Shown: piece by piece, positions 26,952-35,986 of the stretch | How the letters are laid out: each line of letters starts with the position of its first letter | Position numbering within the stretch: the first letter of the stretch is position 1 | DNA from: JBFHFS01 sp041583495 | Lineage (GTDB): Bacteria > Bacteroidota > Bacteroidia > Bacteroidales > Marinilabiliaceae | Assembly (NCBI GenBank): GCA_041583495.1 | Contig: JBFHFS010000028.1 | Coordinates: 5,636-69,635, forward strand | Reading direction: 5' to 3' | DNA length: 64,000 nucleotides | Position numbers and translations under genes: made by a program | Notes under the pieces: generated by a model | What the model saw: only the letters and a program-made list of their open reading frames with translations | What the model was told of the DNA's origin: nothing | The model's database searches: none

Positions 26952-29294
26952 ATGAATAAAGGAATAACTGCAATAATTATCATTGCCTTAAGTCTGATTA
27001 CCGTAATATCAGAGGCTCAGGAAAAAAAACTGTGGTATAATCAGCCAGCCGAAAAATGGATGGAAGCCCTTCCGGTAGGCAATGGGCGCCTGGGCGCTAT
27101 GGTCTTTGGCGGAATTGAAAAAGAAACCATTCAGCTGAACGAAGAATCGGTATGGGCCGGGCCTCCGGTTCCTGAAGACCGTGAAGGAGCCTGGAAATCA
27201 ATAGAAAAAGCGCGTGAGGCGATTTTCAATGGCAACTATGTGGAATCGGACAGCATTATGCAAGCCGATGTGCTTTCCCCCCGGATTGCCCCGAGAAGTT
27301 ACCAAACACTGGGTGATCTGAATTTGGATTTTCAGTTGGATGGTGAAGCCACCGATTATAGACGAGAACTGGACCTGGACAAAGCCATCGCTAAAACCTC
27401 CTTTTCGATAAAGGGAGTGACGTATACCCGCGAGGTATTTTCAAGCCCTGTCGACCAGGTGATTGTGGTTACACTCACGGCTGACAAGCCAAAGTCTATA
27501 AGCGTTAATCTGGGCTTAGACCGTCCTGCTGATTTTGAAGTAGCTACCCTTGGTAAAGATAAAATTATGATGTTTGGGCAGGCCGGCCATAATGGCAAAC
27601 ATCTGGGGGTGAAATACGAAACCCAGTTATTGGTCCTTCCTAAAGGCGGAAAAACGATGGCTGTAAATGGCCAGATAGAAGTTAGCAATGCCAATTCGGT
27701 CATCTTATTGCTTTCGGCCGCTACCGATTACAATGCCGACGAGCCTTATTCTCCGCTGCAACATAATCTTTCGGAGGTTTGCGCAAAACAATTAAAAGCG
27801 GTTTCGAAAAAGTCAATCGAAAAAATTGTTGCCGATCATCAAAACGAGCACCAACGATTGTTTCACAGGGTAGAGCTTGACCTTGGAGATACGACCAATA
27901 GCAATTTACCAACTGACCAACGTTTGGAAGCCGTCAAACAAGGGGCTGACGATGCCGGGTTAATGGCCCTGTTCTTCCAATATGGCCGGTACCTGCTTAT
28001 ATCCTCATCGAGGCCGGGAAACCTGCCTGCCAACCTGCAGGGCATTTGGAACAACAACCTGAACGCACCCTGGAACAGTGATTTTCATACCAATATCAAT
28101 TTTCAGATGAATTACTGGCCCGTGGAAATTTGTAACCTTAGCGAGTGCCACGAACCCTTTTTCGATCTCCTGGAAGATCTGGTTAAACCCGGCAAAAAAA
28201 CCGCCAGGGACGTCTACAATTGCGATGGATTTGTAGTGCACCACACGACCGACGTCTGGCATTGGACCACCCCAATCGGAAAGGTTCAGTATGGTATGTG
28301 GCCCTTTGGCTCGGCCTGGTGTACGCAACATTTCATGGAGCACTACCGATTCACCGGCGACAAAGAGTTTTTGGCCAACCAGGCTTATCCGATCATAAAA
28401 GAATCGTGCAAATTTTTACTCGATTGGTTAACCGTTGACCCACGTTCCGGAAAACTGGTCTCAGGACCCTCAACCTCACCCGAGAATAAATTTTATGCCC
28501 CTGGAACCGATAAGAAATTTGTAAACCTGGACATGGGTAATGCCATGGACCAGGAAATAATCTGGGACAATTTCACCAATTTGCTGGAAGCTGCCGACAT
28601 CCTCGACATTAACGATGATTTTGTGGCTGAAGTGAAAACGGCGCTGGCCAACCTGGCCCTTCCAAAAATTGGCTCCGATGGCCGCCTGATGGAGTGGTCC
28701 CAGGAATTTGAAGAAGTGGATCCCGGGCACCGCCACATGAGCCACCTGTTTGGCTTGTACCCCGGAAAACAATTCAATGAAAGAGAAACGCCATTTATGA
28801 TTGATGCCATTAACCGCAGCATCGACGGACGGCTGGAGCACGGTGGCGGACACACGGGCTGGAGCAGAGCCTGGATCATTAACTTTTTTGCCCGTTTGCA
28901 GGATTCAGATAAAGCTTATGAGAATTTGAAGGCCTTGTTTCAAAAATCTATGGCCGACAATTTGTTCGACATGCACCCACCTTTCCAGATTGACGGTAAT
29001 TTTGGCGGAACGGCAGGATTGGCCGAAATGCTGGTGCAAAGTCACCTCAAAGACGAAAAGGGGCAAACCCTTATTCATCTGCTGCCGGCATTACCTTCTG
29101 TTTGGCAAACGGGACATGTCAAAGGATTATGTACACGAGGTGGTTTTACCCTGGACATGAAATGGGCGCAGGGCCAACTCGAGAGTGCCGTTATTTCATC
29201 GAAAAATGGGGGATCGTGCAAGGTCCGGGTCGGGAACAAAACCATTGACCTTACCTTGGAAGCCGGAGAAAAACACACCATGAGTAATCTATAA
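26952..29294 (+). CDS. GH95 alpha-L-fucosidase/galactosidase, secreted
   Basis: This 780-residue inverting glycosidase has a signal peptide at about 1-22 (ending SEAQ). It follows the sulfatase stop by one base; a longer frame from 26922 would overlap that gene and lacks a proper leader. GH95 hallmarks: 'LPVGNGRLGAMVFGG' and 'QLNEESVWAGPP' at the N-terminal beta-domain; 'SSRPGNLPANLQGIWN'; paired Asn381/Asn383 (NIN) corresponding to the general-base Asn pair; Glu511 in STSPEN as acid; Asp681 in IDGNFGG. All key residues are present. Known activities are alpha-1,2-L-fucosidase and alpha-L-galactosidase. Predicted role: trimming alpha-L-linked side groups, after sulfate removal by the coupled sulfatase. 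Confidence 0.94.
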   Translation: MNKGITAIIIIALSLITVISEAQEKKLWYNQPAEKWMEALPVGNGRLGAMVFGGIEKETIQLNEESVWAGPPVPEDREGAWKSIEKAREAIFNGNYVESDSIMQADVLSPRIAPRSYQTLGDLNLDFQLDGEATDYRRELDLDKAIAKTSFSIKGVTYTREVFSSPVDQVIVVTLTADKPKSISVNLGLDRPADFEVATLGKDKIMMFGQAGHNGKHLGVKYETQLLVLPKGGKTMAVNGQIEVSNANSVILLLSAATDYNADEPYSPLQHNLSEVCAKQLKAVSKKSIEKIVADHQNEHQRLFHRVELDLGDTTNSNLPTDQRLEAVKQGADDAGLMALFFQYGRYLLISSSRPGNLPANLQGIWNNNLNAPWNSDFHTNINFQMNYWPVEICNLSECHEPFFDLLEDLVKPGKKTARDVYNCDGFVVHHTTDVWHWTTPIGKVQYGMWPFGSAWCTQHFMEHYRFTGDKEFLANQAYPIIKESCKFLLDWLTVDPRSGKLVSGPSTSPENKFYAPGTDKKFVNLDMGNAMDQEIIWDNFTNLLEAADILDINDDFVAEVKTALANLALPKIGSDGRLMEWSQEFEEVDPGHRHMSHLFGLYPGKQFNERETPFMIDAINRSIDGRLEHGGGHTGWSRAWIINFFARLQDSDKAYENLKALFQKSMADNLFDMHPPFQIDGNFGGTAGLAEMLVQSHLKDEKGQTLIHLLPALPSVWQTGHVKGLCTRGGFTLDMKWAQGQLESAVISSKNGGSCKVRVGNKTIDLTLEAGEKHTMSNL

Positions 29295-29647
29295 TACCTG
29301 TGCTCCTCATTGGGATTGGAAACTAAAGTCCAACGTTTCATCGCCTGATCCGTCAAGCCTGTAACCACTAATTAGAGTCGGTCTATAAAGTCCAACTTCT
29401 GCGTTACGCTTGCTCTCAAAATGGTTCCCGAATTAAGTTCGGGACAAGCTATCCCGTTTATGCTTTTGTAAGGTTTTTAAATAAAAACCTTACAAAAGCT
29501 ATTACGGGACTCACATTTTTCGAGCTTGTGCTTCCGCTAGCGCCTCCGCAGACGTAGCTTTTGCGCTCGCGGACGCAAGCCTGGAATTTGAACTTTCTAG
29601 CTCAAACTCTCGACTATATGAAAAGGTATTAATTAAGAATTTAAAAC
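29295..29647. other. 353-bp spacer rich in inverted repeats
   Basis: No gene. It holds CCCGA-ATTAAGT-TCGGG (about 29429-29445), a 38-bp perfect palindrome (29462-29499) and a GC-rich stretch near 29530-29580 with CGCTAGCG- and GCTTGCGTCCGC-like inverted pieces of the kind often seen in dispersed Bacteroidota intergenic repeats. The short phrase AAAGTCCAAC occurs twice (about 29327 and 29387). Confidence 0.6.
29462..29499. repeat. 38-bp perfect palindrome
   Basis: An 18-bp arm beginning GCTTTTGTAAGG is repeated exactly in inverted form with a 2-base centre, and CCCGT/ACGGG pairing continues outside it after a short internal loop. It could act as a bidirectional terminator for the upstream GH95 gene or be part of a mobile repeat. 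It lacks a long T run. Confidence 0.75.
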
Positions 29648-32065
29648 GTGAAAAAATTAAATTCCATCGTTTTCTTTCTTTTGGCCACCCTGTTTCTGTT
29701 GTCATGCAACAAAAGCCAAAAACCAATAGGAAACAGCAACCTGAAATTATGGTATGAAACGCCTGCCCAAAAATGGACCGATGCTTTTCCGCTGGGAAAT
29801 GGGCATCTGGCGGCCATGTGTTTTGGCGGCACCGACCTGGAACGTTTCCAGCTAAATGAAGAAAGCTTGTGGGCGGGATGCCAAACCAATCCCTTTGCGG
29901 ATAACTACAGGGAGAACCTGACCAAACTGCAAATGATGGTTCTGGCCGGGGAATTTGAGAAAGCAAATGACTTCGGCATTGCCAACATGACCGCCAGTCC
30001 AACCTCGTTTCGTTCGTATGAGCCTTTGGCCGATCTGCTTATTCAATTCAAGGATACTGAATCCGTTTCCAACTATAAACGCGAATTGGACTTGTCAACC
30101 GGGATTTGCCGGGTGAGCTACAAAGTCGGAGATTCTGAGATGGTTCGTGAAGCATTTATCTCGGCGGTGGATGATCTGCTTTGCATACGGCTTTCGGCAA
30201 AAGGATCCGGCAAAATAAATTGCAACCTTGCAATGACGCGTCAAAAAGATGCCTCCATAACTGCCTTGCCCAATGGGAAGCTAAATATGAACGGACAGAT
30301 CGTGGACATTGAGGCCCCCGAAGGATACGACGACAATGCCGGCGGGTCGGGCCCGGGAGGGAAACACATGCGTTTCGCATCCCGCCTGCAAAGTAAAATT
30401 TCAGGAGGAACCATTCAGCCCGATTCGAACCGGTTGGTTATTGAAAATGCAGAAGAAGTGGTTCTCCTCTTTTCGGCCGCCACCGATTACAACCTCTCAT
30501 TGCTCAATTTTGACCCATCGATTGACCCGGGGATGAAGGCGGAGAAAATATTGAAAAAGGTTCAGAACCACTCGTGGAACCAGTTAAAAGAGGCCCACCT
30601 ATCAGACCACAGCTCAATCTTCAACCGCGTAAGCCTCGACCTGGGCCCTTCCCCCAACGACACCCTGCCCACCGACCAGCGCCTGGCAGCCCTGAAAAAG
30701 GGGGATAAGGATCCCGGATTAGCCGTTCAACTGTTTCAGTTTGGGCGCTACCTGTTGATGAACAGCTCACGCACTCCCGCCATTCTGCCCGCCAACCTGC
30801 AGGGCAAATGGAGCGAGAAATTGTGGGCCCCCTGGGAGGCCGATTATCATCTGAACGTCAATCTTCAGATGAACTATTGGCCGGCCGATGCCACCAACTT
30901 AACCGAAACCATTGACCCTTTAATAAACTGGTTCGAACAGATAACCGAGGTGAGCAAACCCCTGGCTAAAGAGATGTACGGTGCCGGCGGATGGTTTTCT
31001 TTTCATGCCTCGAACCCCTTTGGGCGGGTCACCCCCTCGGCTTCTTCGCTTAGCTCACAGTTCAATAATGGCGTACTCGACCCCCTTCCGGGTGCATGGA
31101 TGGTTATGAACCTTTGGGATCACTATGAGTTTTCTCAGGACAAGCAATTCTTGAAGCAAAGACTGTATCCTTTATTAAGCGGGGCCAGTGAATTCATTCT
31201 GGATGTATTGGTTCCCGATTCGAATGGCCAACTCCATTTTGTGCCATCGACCTCACCCGAAAACCAATACCTGGATCCGGCAACCGGTAAGATGATGCGG
31301 ATAACCTCTACCTCTACCTACCACCTGTCCATCATAAAAGCCCTTTTTAAAGCCACCTCAGAGGCTGCTGCTATCCTCAACACCAACGATGAGATAGTGC
31401 AAAGAATAGCCGCCGCCCAACAAGCACTGCCCGATTTTCTGATCGACAATCATGGCCGAATCACTGAATGGCGCGAAGAACGCGTTGAAAAAGAGCCTGG
31501 TCACCGACATCTTTCTCACCTGCTGGGGGTATTCCCATTCTCACTGATAACACCCGATAAACCTGAGCTTTTTGAAGCGGCCAGGCAGACTTTAGCCTGG
31601 CGCGAACAAAACGGCCATGGAGGAATGGGCTGGGCTCATGCACATGCGTTGTTAATGCATGCCAGGTTTCTCGAGGGGCAGAAAGCCTTTAAAAGCCTTA
31701 ACACCCTTCTAACCCAGGGGAAAAAAAGCAACCTGATGAACACCATCGGTCCTTTTCAAATAGATGGAAATCTTGGCGCGACGGCCGGAATCGCAGAGAT
31801 GCTGATTCAAAGTCACCTCAAAGACGAAAACGGCCATTTCATCATTCAGTTACTCCCGGCATTACCTGCCAACTGGCCAAAGGGCAGTTTCCGGGGTTTA
31901 TGCACCCGTGGTGGATTCGAAGTGGATTTAAGATGGGATAAGGGGCAGATTAAAACGGCTGTCATCTCATCCAAAAAAGGAGGCTCCTGCAAAGTGCGTT
32001 TCCAGGATAAAACAATTGATGTATCTTTAACGGCAGGAGAAAGAAAAGAAATATCCGGGATCTGA
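29648..32065 (+). CDS. GH95 alpha-L-fucosidase/galactosidase, lipoprotein
   Basis: This is an 805-residue second GH95 enzyme, starting at GTG, with a lipoprotein signal (LFLLSC, Cys20). It has 'FPLGNGHLAAMCFGG', 'QLNEESLWAGC', the Asn403/Asn405 pair (NVN), Glu538 in STSPEN and Asp706 in IDGNLG, so the catalytic set is complete. It differs from the upstream GH95 in an insertion around residues 455-490 (NPFGRVTPSASSLSSQ) and in anchoring: this one is lipidated, the other soluble. Having both suggests attack on different linkages or different cell sites. It is followed by a terminator-like hairpin, which closes the enzyme cluster. Confidence 0.94.
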   Translation: MKKLNSIVFFLLATLFLLSCNKSQKPIGNSNLKLWYETPAQKWTDAFPLGNGHLAAMCFGGTDLERFQLNEESLWAGCQTNPFADNYRENLTKLQMMVLAGEFEKANDFGIANMTASPTSFRSYEPLADLLIQFKDTESVSNYKRELDLSTGICRVSYKVGDSEMVREAFISAVDDLLCIRLSAKGSGKINCNLAMTRQKDASITALPNGKLNMNGQIVDIEAPEGYDDNAGGSGPGGKHMRFASRLQSKISGGTIQPDSNRLVIENAEEVVLLFSAATDYNLSLLNFDPSIDPGMKAEKILKKVQNHSWNQLKEAHLSDHSSIFNRVSLDLGPSPNDTLPTDQRLAALKKGDKDPGLAVQLFQFGRYLLMNSSRTPAILPANLQGKWSEKLWAPWEADYHLNVNLQMNYWPADATNLTETIDPLINWFEQITEVSKPLAKEMYGAGGWFSFHASNPFGRVTPSASSLSSQFNNGVLDPLPGAWMVMNLWDHYEFSQDKQFLKQRLYPLLSGASEFILDVLVPDSNGQLHFVPSTSPENQYLDPATGKMMRITSTSTYHLSIIKALFKATSEAAAILNTNDEIVQRIAAAQQALPDFLIDNHGRITEWREERVEKEPGHRHLSHLLGVFPFSLITPDKPELFEAARQTLAWREQNGHGGMGWAHAHALLMHARFLEGQKAFKSLNTLLTQGKKSNLMNTIGPFQIDGNLGATAGIAEMLIQSHLKDENGHFIIQLLPALPANWPKGSFRGLCTRGGFEVDLRWDKGQIKTAVISSKKGGSCKVRFQDKTIDVSLTAGERKEISGI

Positions 32066-32097
32066 TACCTCATCAGCACCAAACAAACAGCCAAACA

Positions 32098-32131
32098 GCA
32101 ATCCCGTTTTTGTTTGCGGGATTGATGTTTT
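32098..32131 (+). terminator. Terminator-like hairpin after the second GH95
   Basis: CAATCCCG (about 32098-32105) pairs with CGGGATTG (32116-32123), followed by a short T-rich tract. The U run is weak. Confidence 0.55.
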
Positions 32132-32160
32132 ATTCGTGCTGACCAATAAAACAACTGATT

Positions 32161-33128
32161 ATGAATACCTTATCACGCAAGACCGCAAGCCTTGTTCAAT
32201 CTATACAAATCAGGTTACTGGGACTCTCCCTGGTCTTGTTCCTGGGAACCACCAATATCAGGGCCCAGGCCTCTAACCAACCCACATGGGATGGGGTTGA
32301 TGTAGGCATAGCCATTTTTGATATATGGTGGGCTACCATTGCCTCGACTACCTGGCACGCGACCTTTATCCTGCCTGGCAAAACCTGGTCTCTAAAGTGC
32401 CCGTCTATGCCACCTGGGACGACCACGATTACTTTAAGGACGATGGCTGGAACGTGCCTGAAGGATTTACCGATCAAGACAAAATAAATGTCTGGAACGT
32501 CTTCAAAAACGCATGGGTTAACCCTTCCTATGGCTTTGGGGAGGAAGGCAAAGGCGTATTTCTAAGAACCCGCGTGGGCGCAGCCGACATATTAATGTTA
32601 GACAACCGCTACTTCAGGGAAAAAGGCTTCCTATTGGGAAAAGAACAAACCGAATGGTTCAAAAATCAACTTTTGGATTGCATGGGCCCTTTCATCATCG
32701 TTTCGTGCGGAACCATGTTCAGCAATTATGTCTCCAAAGGAAAAGATTCGTGGGGAGCTTTCAGCCCGGAGGTAAGGGAAGAGATCTTTGAGTTGGTGGA
32801 AGAAAATAACATCTCGGGTGTGTTGCTCATCTCCGGAGACCGCCACGGGGCCAGAGGTTTTAAAATCCCCAGACCTTCGGGATTCAACTTTTATGAGTTT
32901 GGAGCCGCAAGCCTGGGCGGCCTGGGGGGCCAACCCGACACAACACCTGCCTGGAAAGAGGTACAACTCTACGGAACGTCAAAGGTTTTTGCCTTCGGCG
33001 AATTTACCTTCAACACAAAACTCCAGGATCCTACGGTGACTTTCCGACTGATACAGGATACCGGAAAAGAAATATATTCTTTGGAACTGAAGAAAAGCCA
33101 GCTGACACCAGCCAATTTCAAAAAATAA
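32161..33128 (+). pseudogene. Decayed PhoD-like metallophosphatase
   Basis: An ATG at 32161 opens a signal peptide (ending IRAQA) and about 20 residues of enzyme-like sequence (TWDGVDVGIAIFDIWW), after which the frame goes out of register and stops at 32487. The rest continues in another frame from about 32325 to 33128 with clear PhoD-type blocks: 'CLDYLARDLYPAW', 'VYATWDDHDYFKDDGW', 'DILMLDNRYFRE' and 'LLISGDRHGARGF'. The usual N-terminal region with its first metal ligands is missing, so at least one deletion plus a frameshift has occurred. An ATG at 32325 could give a 267-residue product, but it would lack part of the active site. It is the last gene of the + strand locus and appears dead. 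Confidence 0.75.
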
Positions 33129-33271
33129 TAAACCACCCGAAATATGAAATGATGATAAGCCCAACGTGGCCGGTTTCCATTTTTTTTGCGGCCGCCGGGG
33201 TGGATCATCGGCAGCGGGGGACACCGCGAAGGGCCCTCTAGAAACACCCAATTTGGGCGTCACATCAAAGT
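33129..33271. other. Spacer after the PhoD remnant
   Basis: No feature identified apart from GC-rich patches (GCGGCCGCCGGGG near 33188). Confidence 0.4.
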
Positions 33272-33403
33272 CTACAGCAGGGAGATGCGGAAAAGGAAAA
33301 TCCCGAACCCTATTAACAGAAACACCATAAACACCTGTAAAATAGTGTAAAACAAAATCTTCTTCTTCAACTTAGCGATGGTATCCGTTTCTTCTTTCTT
33401 CAT
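33272..33403 (-). CDS. 43-residue single-pass membrane protein (unrecognised)
   Basis: On the minus strand, ATG 33401-33403 to TAG 33272-33274 encodes 43 residues. A Lys/Glu-rich N terminus (MKKEETDTIAKLKKK) is followed by one strongly hydrophobic helix (about residues 17-38) and a short RISLL tail. The charge pattern fits a small inner-membrane protein with its N terminus inside. I do not recognise a family. It lies between the dead phosphatase and ychF, transcribed in the same direction as ychF, about 265 bp downstream of it. The rest of the gap to 33669 shows nothing. Confidence 0.5.
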   Translation of the reverse strand: MKKEETDTIAKLKKKILFYTILQVFMVFLLIGFGIFLFRISLL

Positions 33404-33668
33404 ATTCTTATCAATTACTATTTTTAGAAATAGCCTTTATCCTTACCCCGCCTTTGTATATTCCGAAAGAACCAGAGATTCCGGGATGCACAGCCCATTT
33501 TAGGGATAGGAAAAATTTTAATCAACACAAAGTAAGAAAGAAAAAAGGGAAAGAAAGAGGTCTTTAGCAACCAATAACATTACTTTAACATATATTAACC
33601 AGGCAGTTAAGCCCAATCCTGAACCCTATACATGGATGCAGGAGAAGAAAATAGAGGCTTTGTCTCTT

Positions 33669-34769
33669 TTACACATTAAACCTAAAGTGCATGATGTCGC
33701 CATCCCTCACCACATATTCCTTACCCTCAACCTGCATCTTGCCCGCCTCCTTACAAGCCTGCTCCGAGCCCAGTGCAATAAAGTCATCGTATTTAATCAC
33801 CTCGGCACGAATAAAGCCCTTCTCAAAGTCGGAATGAATAACCCCGGCAGCCTGAGGTGCCAGAGCCCCTGCAGGAAAAGTCCAGGCACGTACTTCTTTG
33901 ACTCCGGCAGTAAAATAGGTGTTGAGGTTTAACAATCGGTAGGCCGACCGAACCAACTTAACAACTCCCGATTCCTTGAGTCCCATATCTTCCAGAAACA
34001 TTTGACGCTCTTCGTAGGACTCCAGCTCGGCGATCTCTGCCTCAGTTTGGGCGGCAATCACCAATACTTGTGCATCCTCCTCTTCTACTGATTTCTTAAG
34101 CGCTTCTACATGTTTATTCCCCGTGAAGACTGAACCTTCATCTACATTACAAACATATAGAACCGGCTTGCTGGTTAGTAAAAACAGATCGCGGGCAACC
34201 TTTTGTTCGGCTTCCGTCAACTCAACCACACGAGCCGATCGCCCGCTTTCCAACACCTCCTTATAACGGGAAAGCACATCCAACAACCTTTTTGTGTCCG
34301 GATCTTTTGACGTTTTAGCCAATTTCCCTGCTTTTTGAAACCGGGCCTCGATGGTTTCCAGATCTTTGAGCTGAAGTTCCATATCAATCACCTCCTTATC
34401 ACGCACCGGGTTGATGGTTCCATCTACATGGGTCACATTTTCATCTTCAAAACATCTTAGCACATGAATAATGGCATCCGTCTCCCGGATATTGGCCAGA
34501 AATTTATTGCCCAACCCTTCTCCTTTACTTGCCCCTTTAACCAAACCGGCAATATCCACAATCTCAACAGTGGTGGGAACCACACGCTGAGGCTTCACCA
34601 ACTTCTCGAGCTTCTCCAGCCGTTTATCGGGTACTGTAATCACCCCTACGTTTGGTTCTATGGTACAAAAGGGGAAATTGGCCGACTGGGCCCGGGCATT
34701 CGATAAACAATTAAAAAGGGTAGATTTGCCCACATTAGGTAATCCTACTATTCCACACTGTAAAGCCAT
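33669..34769 (-). CDS. ychF: Redox-regulated ATPase YchF (Obg-like)
   Basis: This is a 366-residue cytosolic P-loop protein of the Obg family that prefers ATP. The start at 34769 (MALQCGIVGLPNVGKSTLF) places the Walker A motif in its normal position; upstream in-frame Met codons overlap the promoter. Other features are the G2/G3 region 'FPFCTIEPNVG' and 'VDIAGLVKGASKGEGLGN', a coiled-coil insert at about 130-200, and the C-terminal TGS-type domain (VRAWTFPAGALAPQAAGVIH). YchF interacts with ribosomes and is linked to stress responses. A TAnnTTTG promoter lies about 40 bases upstream, divergent from the sigma factor gene. Length and motifs are normal. Confidence 0.96.
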   Translation of the reverse strand: MALQCGIVGLPNVGKSTLFNCLSNARAQSANFPFCTIEPNVGVITVPDKRLEKLEKLVKPQRVVPTTVEIVDIAGLVKGASKGEGLGNKFLANIRETDAIIHVLRCFEDENVTHVDGTINPVRDKEVIDMELQLKDLETIEARFQKAGKLAKTSKDPDTKRLLDVLSRYKEVLESGRSARVVELTEAEQKVARDLFLLTSKPVLYVCNVDEGSVFTGNKHVEALKKSVEEEDAQVLVIAAQTEAEIAELESYEERQMFLEDMGLKESGVVKLVRSAYRLLNLNTYFTAGVKEVRAWTFPAGALAPQAAGVIHSDFEKGFIRAEVIKYDDFIALGSEQACKEAGKMQVEGKEYVVRDGDIMHFRFNV

Positions 34770-34806
34770 CTTGTTGCGATTGATTGATAATTTTAAATTC
34801 AGGGTG

Positions 34807-34814
34807 CAAAAGTA
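34807..34814 (-). promoter_or_regulatory. -7 element of the ychF promoter
   Basis: On the minus strand TACTTTTG matches TAnnTTTG exactly and is followed by CA. It implies a leader of about 30 nt. It sits inside the longer but unlikely N-terminal extension of the ychF frame, supporting the start at 34769. Confidence 0.55.
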
Positions 34815-34905
34815 CATCATTTTTTGGAGAAGCATGAATTTAGGCGTTCACCTTTCATGGCAAAAAATCATTTTGTAAATTGGCCCCTCAAAAAACAGCC
34901 TCCCC

Positions 34906-35457
34906 ATGTCTCCCGACGATAAGGAAATACTCAACCTGATGGCCTCTCCTGATAAAAAGGAGGAGGCTTTCTCCTTATTGTTGAATCAGCATAAGGAAAG
35001 GCTTTATTGGCATATCCGTAAGATGGTCCTCCTCCACAGCGATGCCGACGATCTTCTGCAAAACACCTTTATCAAGGTCTGGAACCATCTCGACACCTTC
35101 AGGGGAGACTCCTCCATCTTCACCTGGCTCTATCGGATCGCCACCAATGAAACCCTTAATTTCCTGAATAAGAAAAAAGAAACCCTGCTCAACGAGCCGG
35201 GCGATTTAGAGCTTTTAATGATCGACCAAATAACCCACGACCCCCTGTTTGAGGGAGAGGAGATACAAAAACGACTCCAAAAGTGCATTCTGGCTCTTCC
35301 CGAAAAACAGCGACTGGTGTTCAATATGAAATATTTTGACGACCTTACCTATGATGAGATTTCAGAGATTCTTGGCACCTCCACAGGAGCCCTTAAAGCT
35401 TCTTATTTTCATGCTGTTAGAAAAATAGAAGCCTTCATAAAAAATGAAGTTTTTTAA
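34906..35457 (+). CDS. ECF RNA polymerase sigma factor (stress-type)
   Basis: This 183-residue sigma-70 protein has region 2 at about 20-90 (ERLYWHIRKMVLLHSDADDLLQ, split: LYWHIRKMV then DADDLLQNTFIKVW) and region 4 at about 120-175 (LPEKQRLVFNMKYFDDLTYD, 'ISEILGTSTGALKASYFHAV'). It is the RpoE-like type rather than the SusC-linked type. It heads a three-gene operon with a small single-pass membrane protein and a periplasmic Spy-like protein, an arrangement that suggests an envelope or metal stress circuit: sigma factor, anti-sigma, periplasmic sensor. A weak TAAATTGG element precedes it, in the spacer shared with ychF. Regulon unknown. Confidence 0.92.
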   Translation: MSPDDKEILNLMASPDKKEEAFSLLLNQHKERLYWHIRKMVLLHSDADDLLQNTFIKVWNHLDTFRGDSSIFTWLYRIATNETLNFLNKKKETLLNEPGDLELLMIDQITHDPLFEGEEIQKRLQKCILALPEKQRLVFNMKYFDDLTYDEISEILGTSTGALKASYFHAVRKIEAFIKNEVF

Positions 35458-35516
35458 TGAAACCTCTTAAACCATTTAGCTTTTCAGCATTCTAATTAAG
35501 TAATAACACGTACTCC

Positions 35517-35933
35517 ATGGACAAGAAGATTTTTGGCAATAAAAAAGTTCCCTTCAAGGTTCCCGAAAACTATTTCGAGTCCTTCCAGGTTCGTTTGCCC
35601 CAAAATACCTATCCCTTCCCTGGTGAAAACAACCCCACCGGGGGCCTGCTTTCGATCGTAAAACCCTGGCTAACCCTGGCCGCCGGAATTCTTTTGGTCG
35701 CCCTTGTCTATACGCAGATTCCGAAATGGTTTGTGCAAGAGAAACTAACAACCACTGTGACCCATCAAAATGAGGATTCTCTCCTAAACGCTTTGGTATT
35801 GACCATCGACGAAGAGTTCATCCAGGAATGGTTGCTAGAAGGCGAAATCCCAATAATTATTCCGATTGACACAGCCGCCTGGCCAACCAGCATTACAGAG
35901 GAGGAGATGGCCATGCTTACCCAGTTCGAATGA
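35517..35933 (+). CDS. Small membrane protein, probable anti-sigma factor
   Basis: This 138-residue protein has one membrane segment at about 56-75 (WLTLAAGILLVALVYTQIP), a short cytoplasmic N-terminal part (FKVPENYFESFQVRLP) and an acidic periplasmic tail (TITEEEMAMLTQFE-like end). The 'VPENYFESF' opening is common in small Bacteroidota proteins encoded directly after ECF sigma genes. It lies 59 bp after the sigma factor and 53 bp before the Spy-like gene. No zinc-binding anti-sigma motif is seen, so the role rests on context. Confidence 0.72.
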   Translation: MDKKIFGNKKVPFKVPENYFESFQVRLPQNTYPFPGENNPTGGLLSIVKPWLTLAAGILLVALVYTQIPKWFVQEKLTTTVTHQNEDSLLNALVLTIDEEFIQEWLLEGEIPIIIPIDTAAWPTSITEEEMAMLTQFE

Positions 35934-35986
35934 GAGGTGACCTTTGCATGGGTCACTGAAAACCTGACTAATTATAAATAACACGA

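Noticed and set aside
32098..32131. Riboswitch before the phosphatase gene
   Set aside because: The single short stem with a weak T tract fits a terminator; no conserved riboswitch core seen.
33185..33240. NotI-like GC-rich patch as cloning or vector junction
   Set aside because: One GCGGCCGC site and a CTCTAG string are not enough; flanking sequence is continuous with the chromosome and no vector sequence is present.
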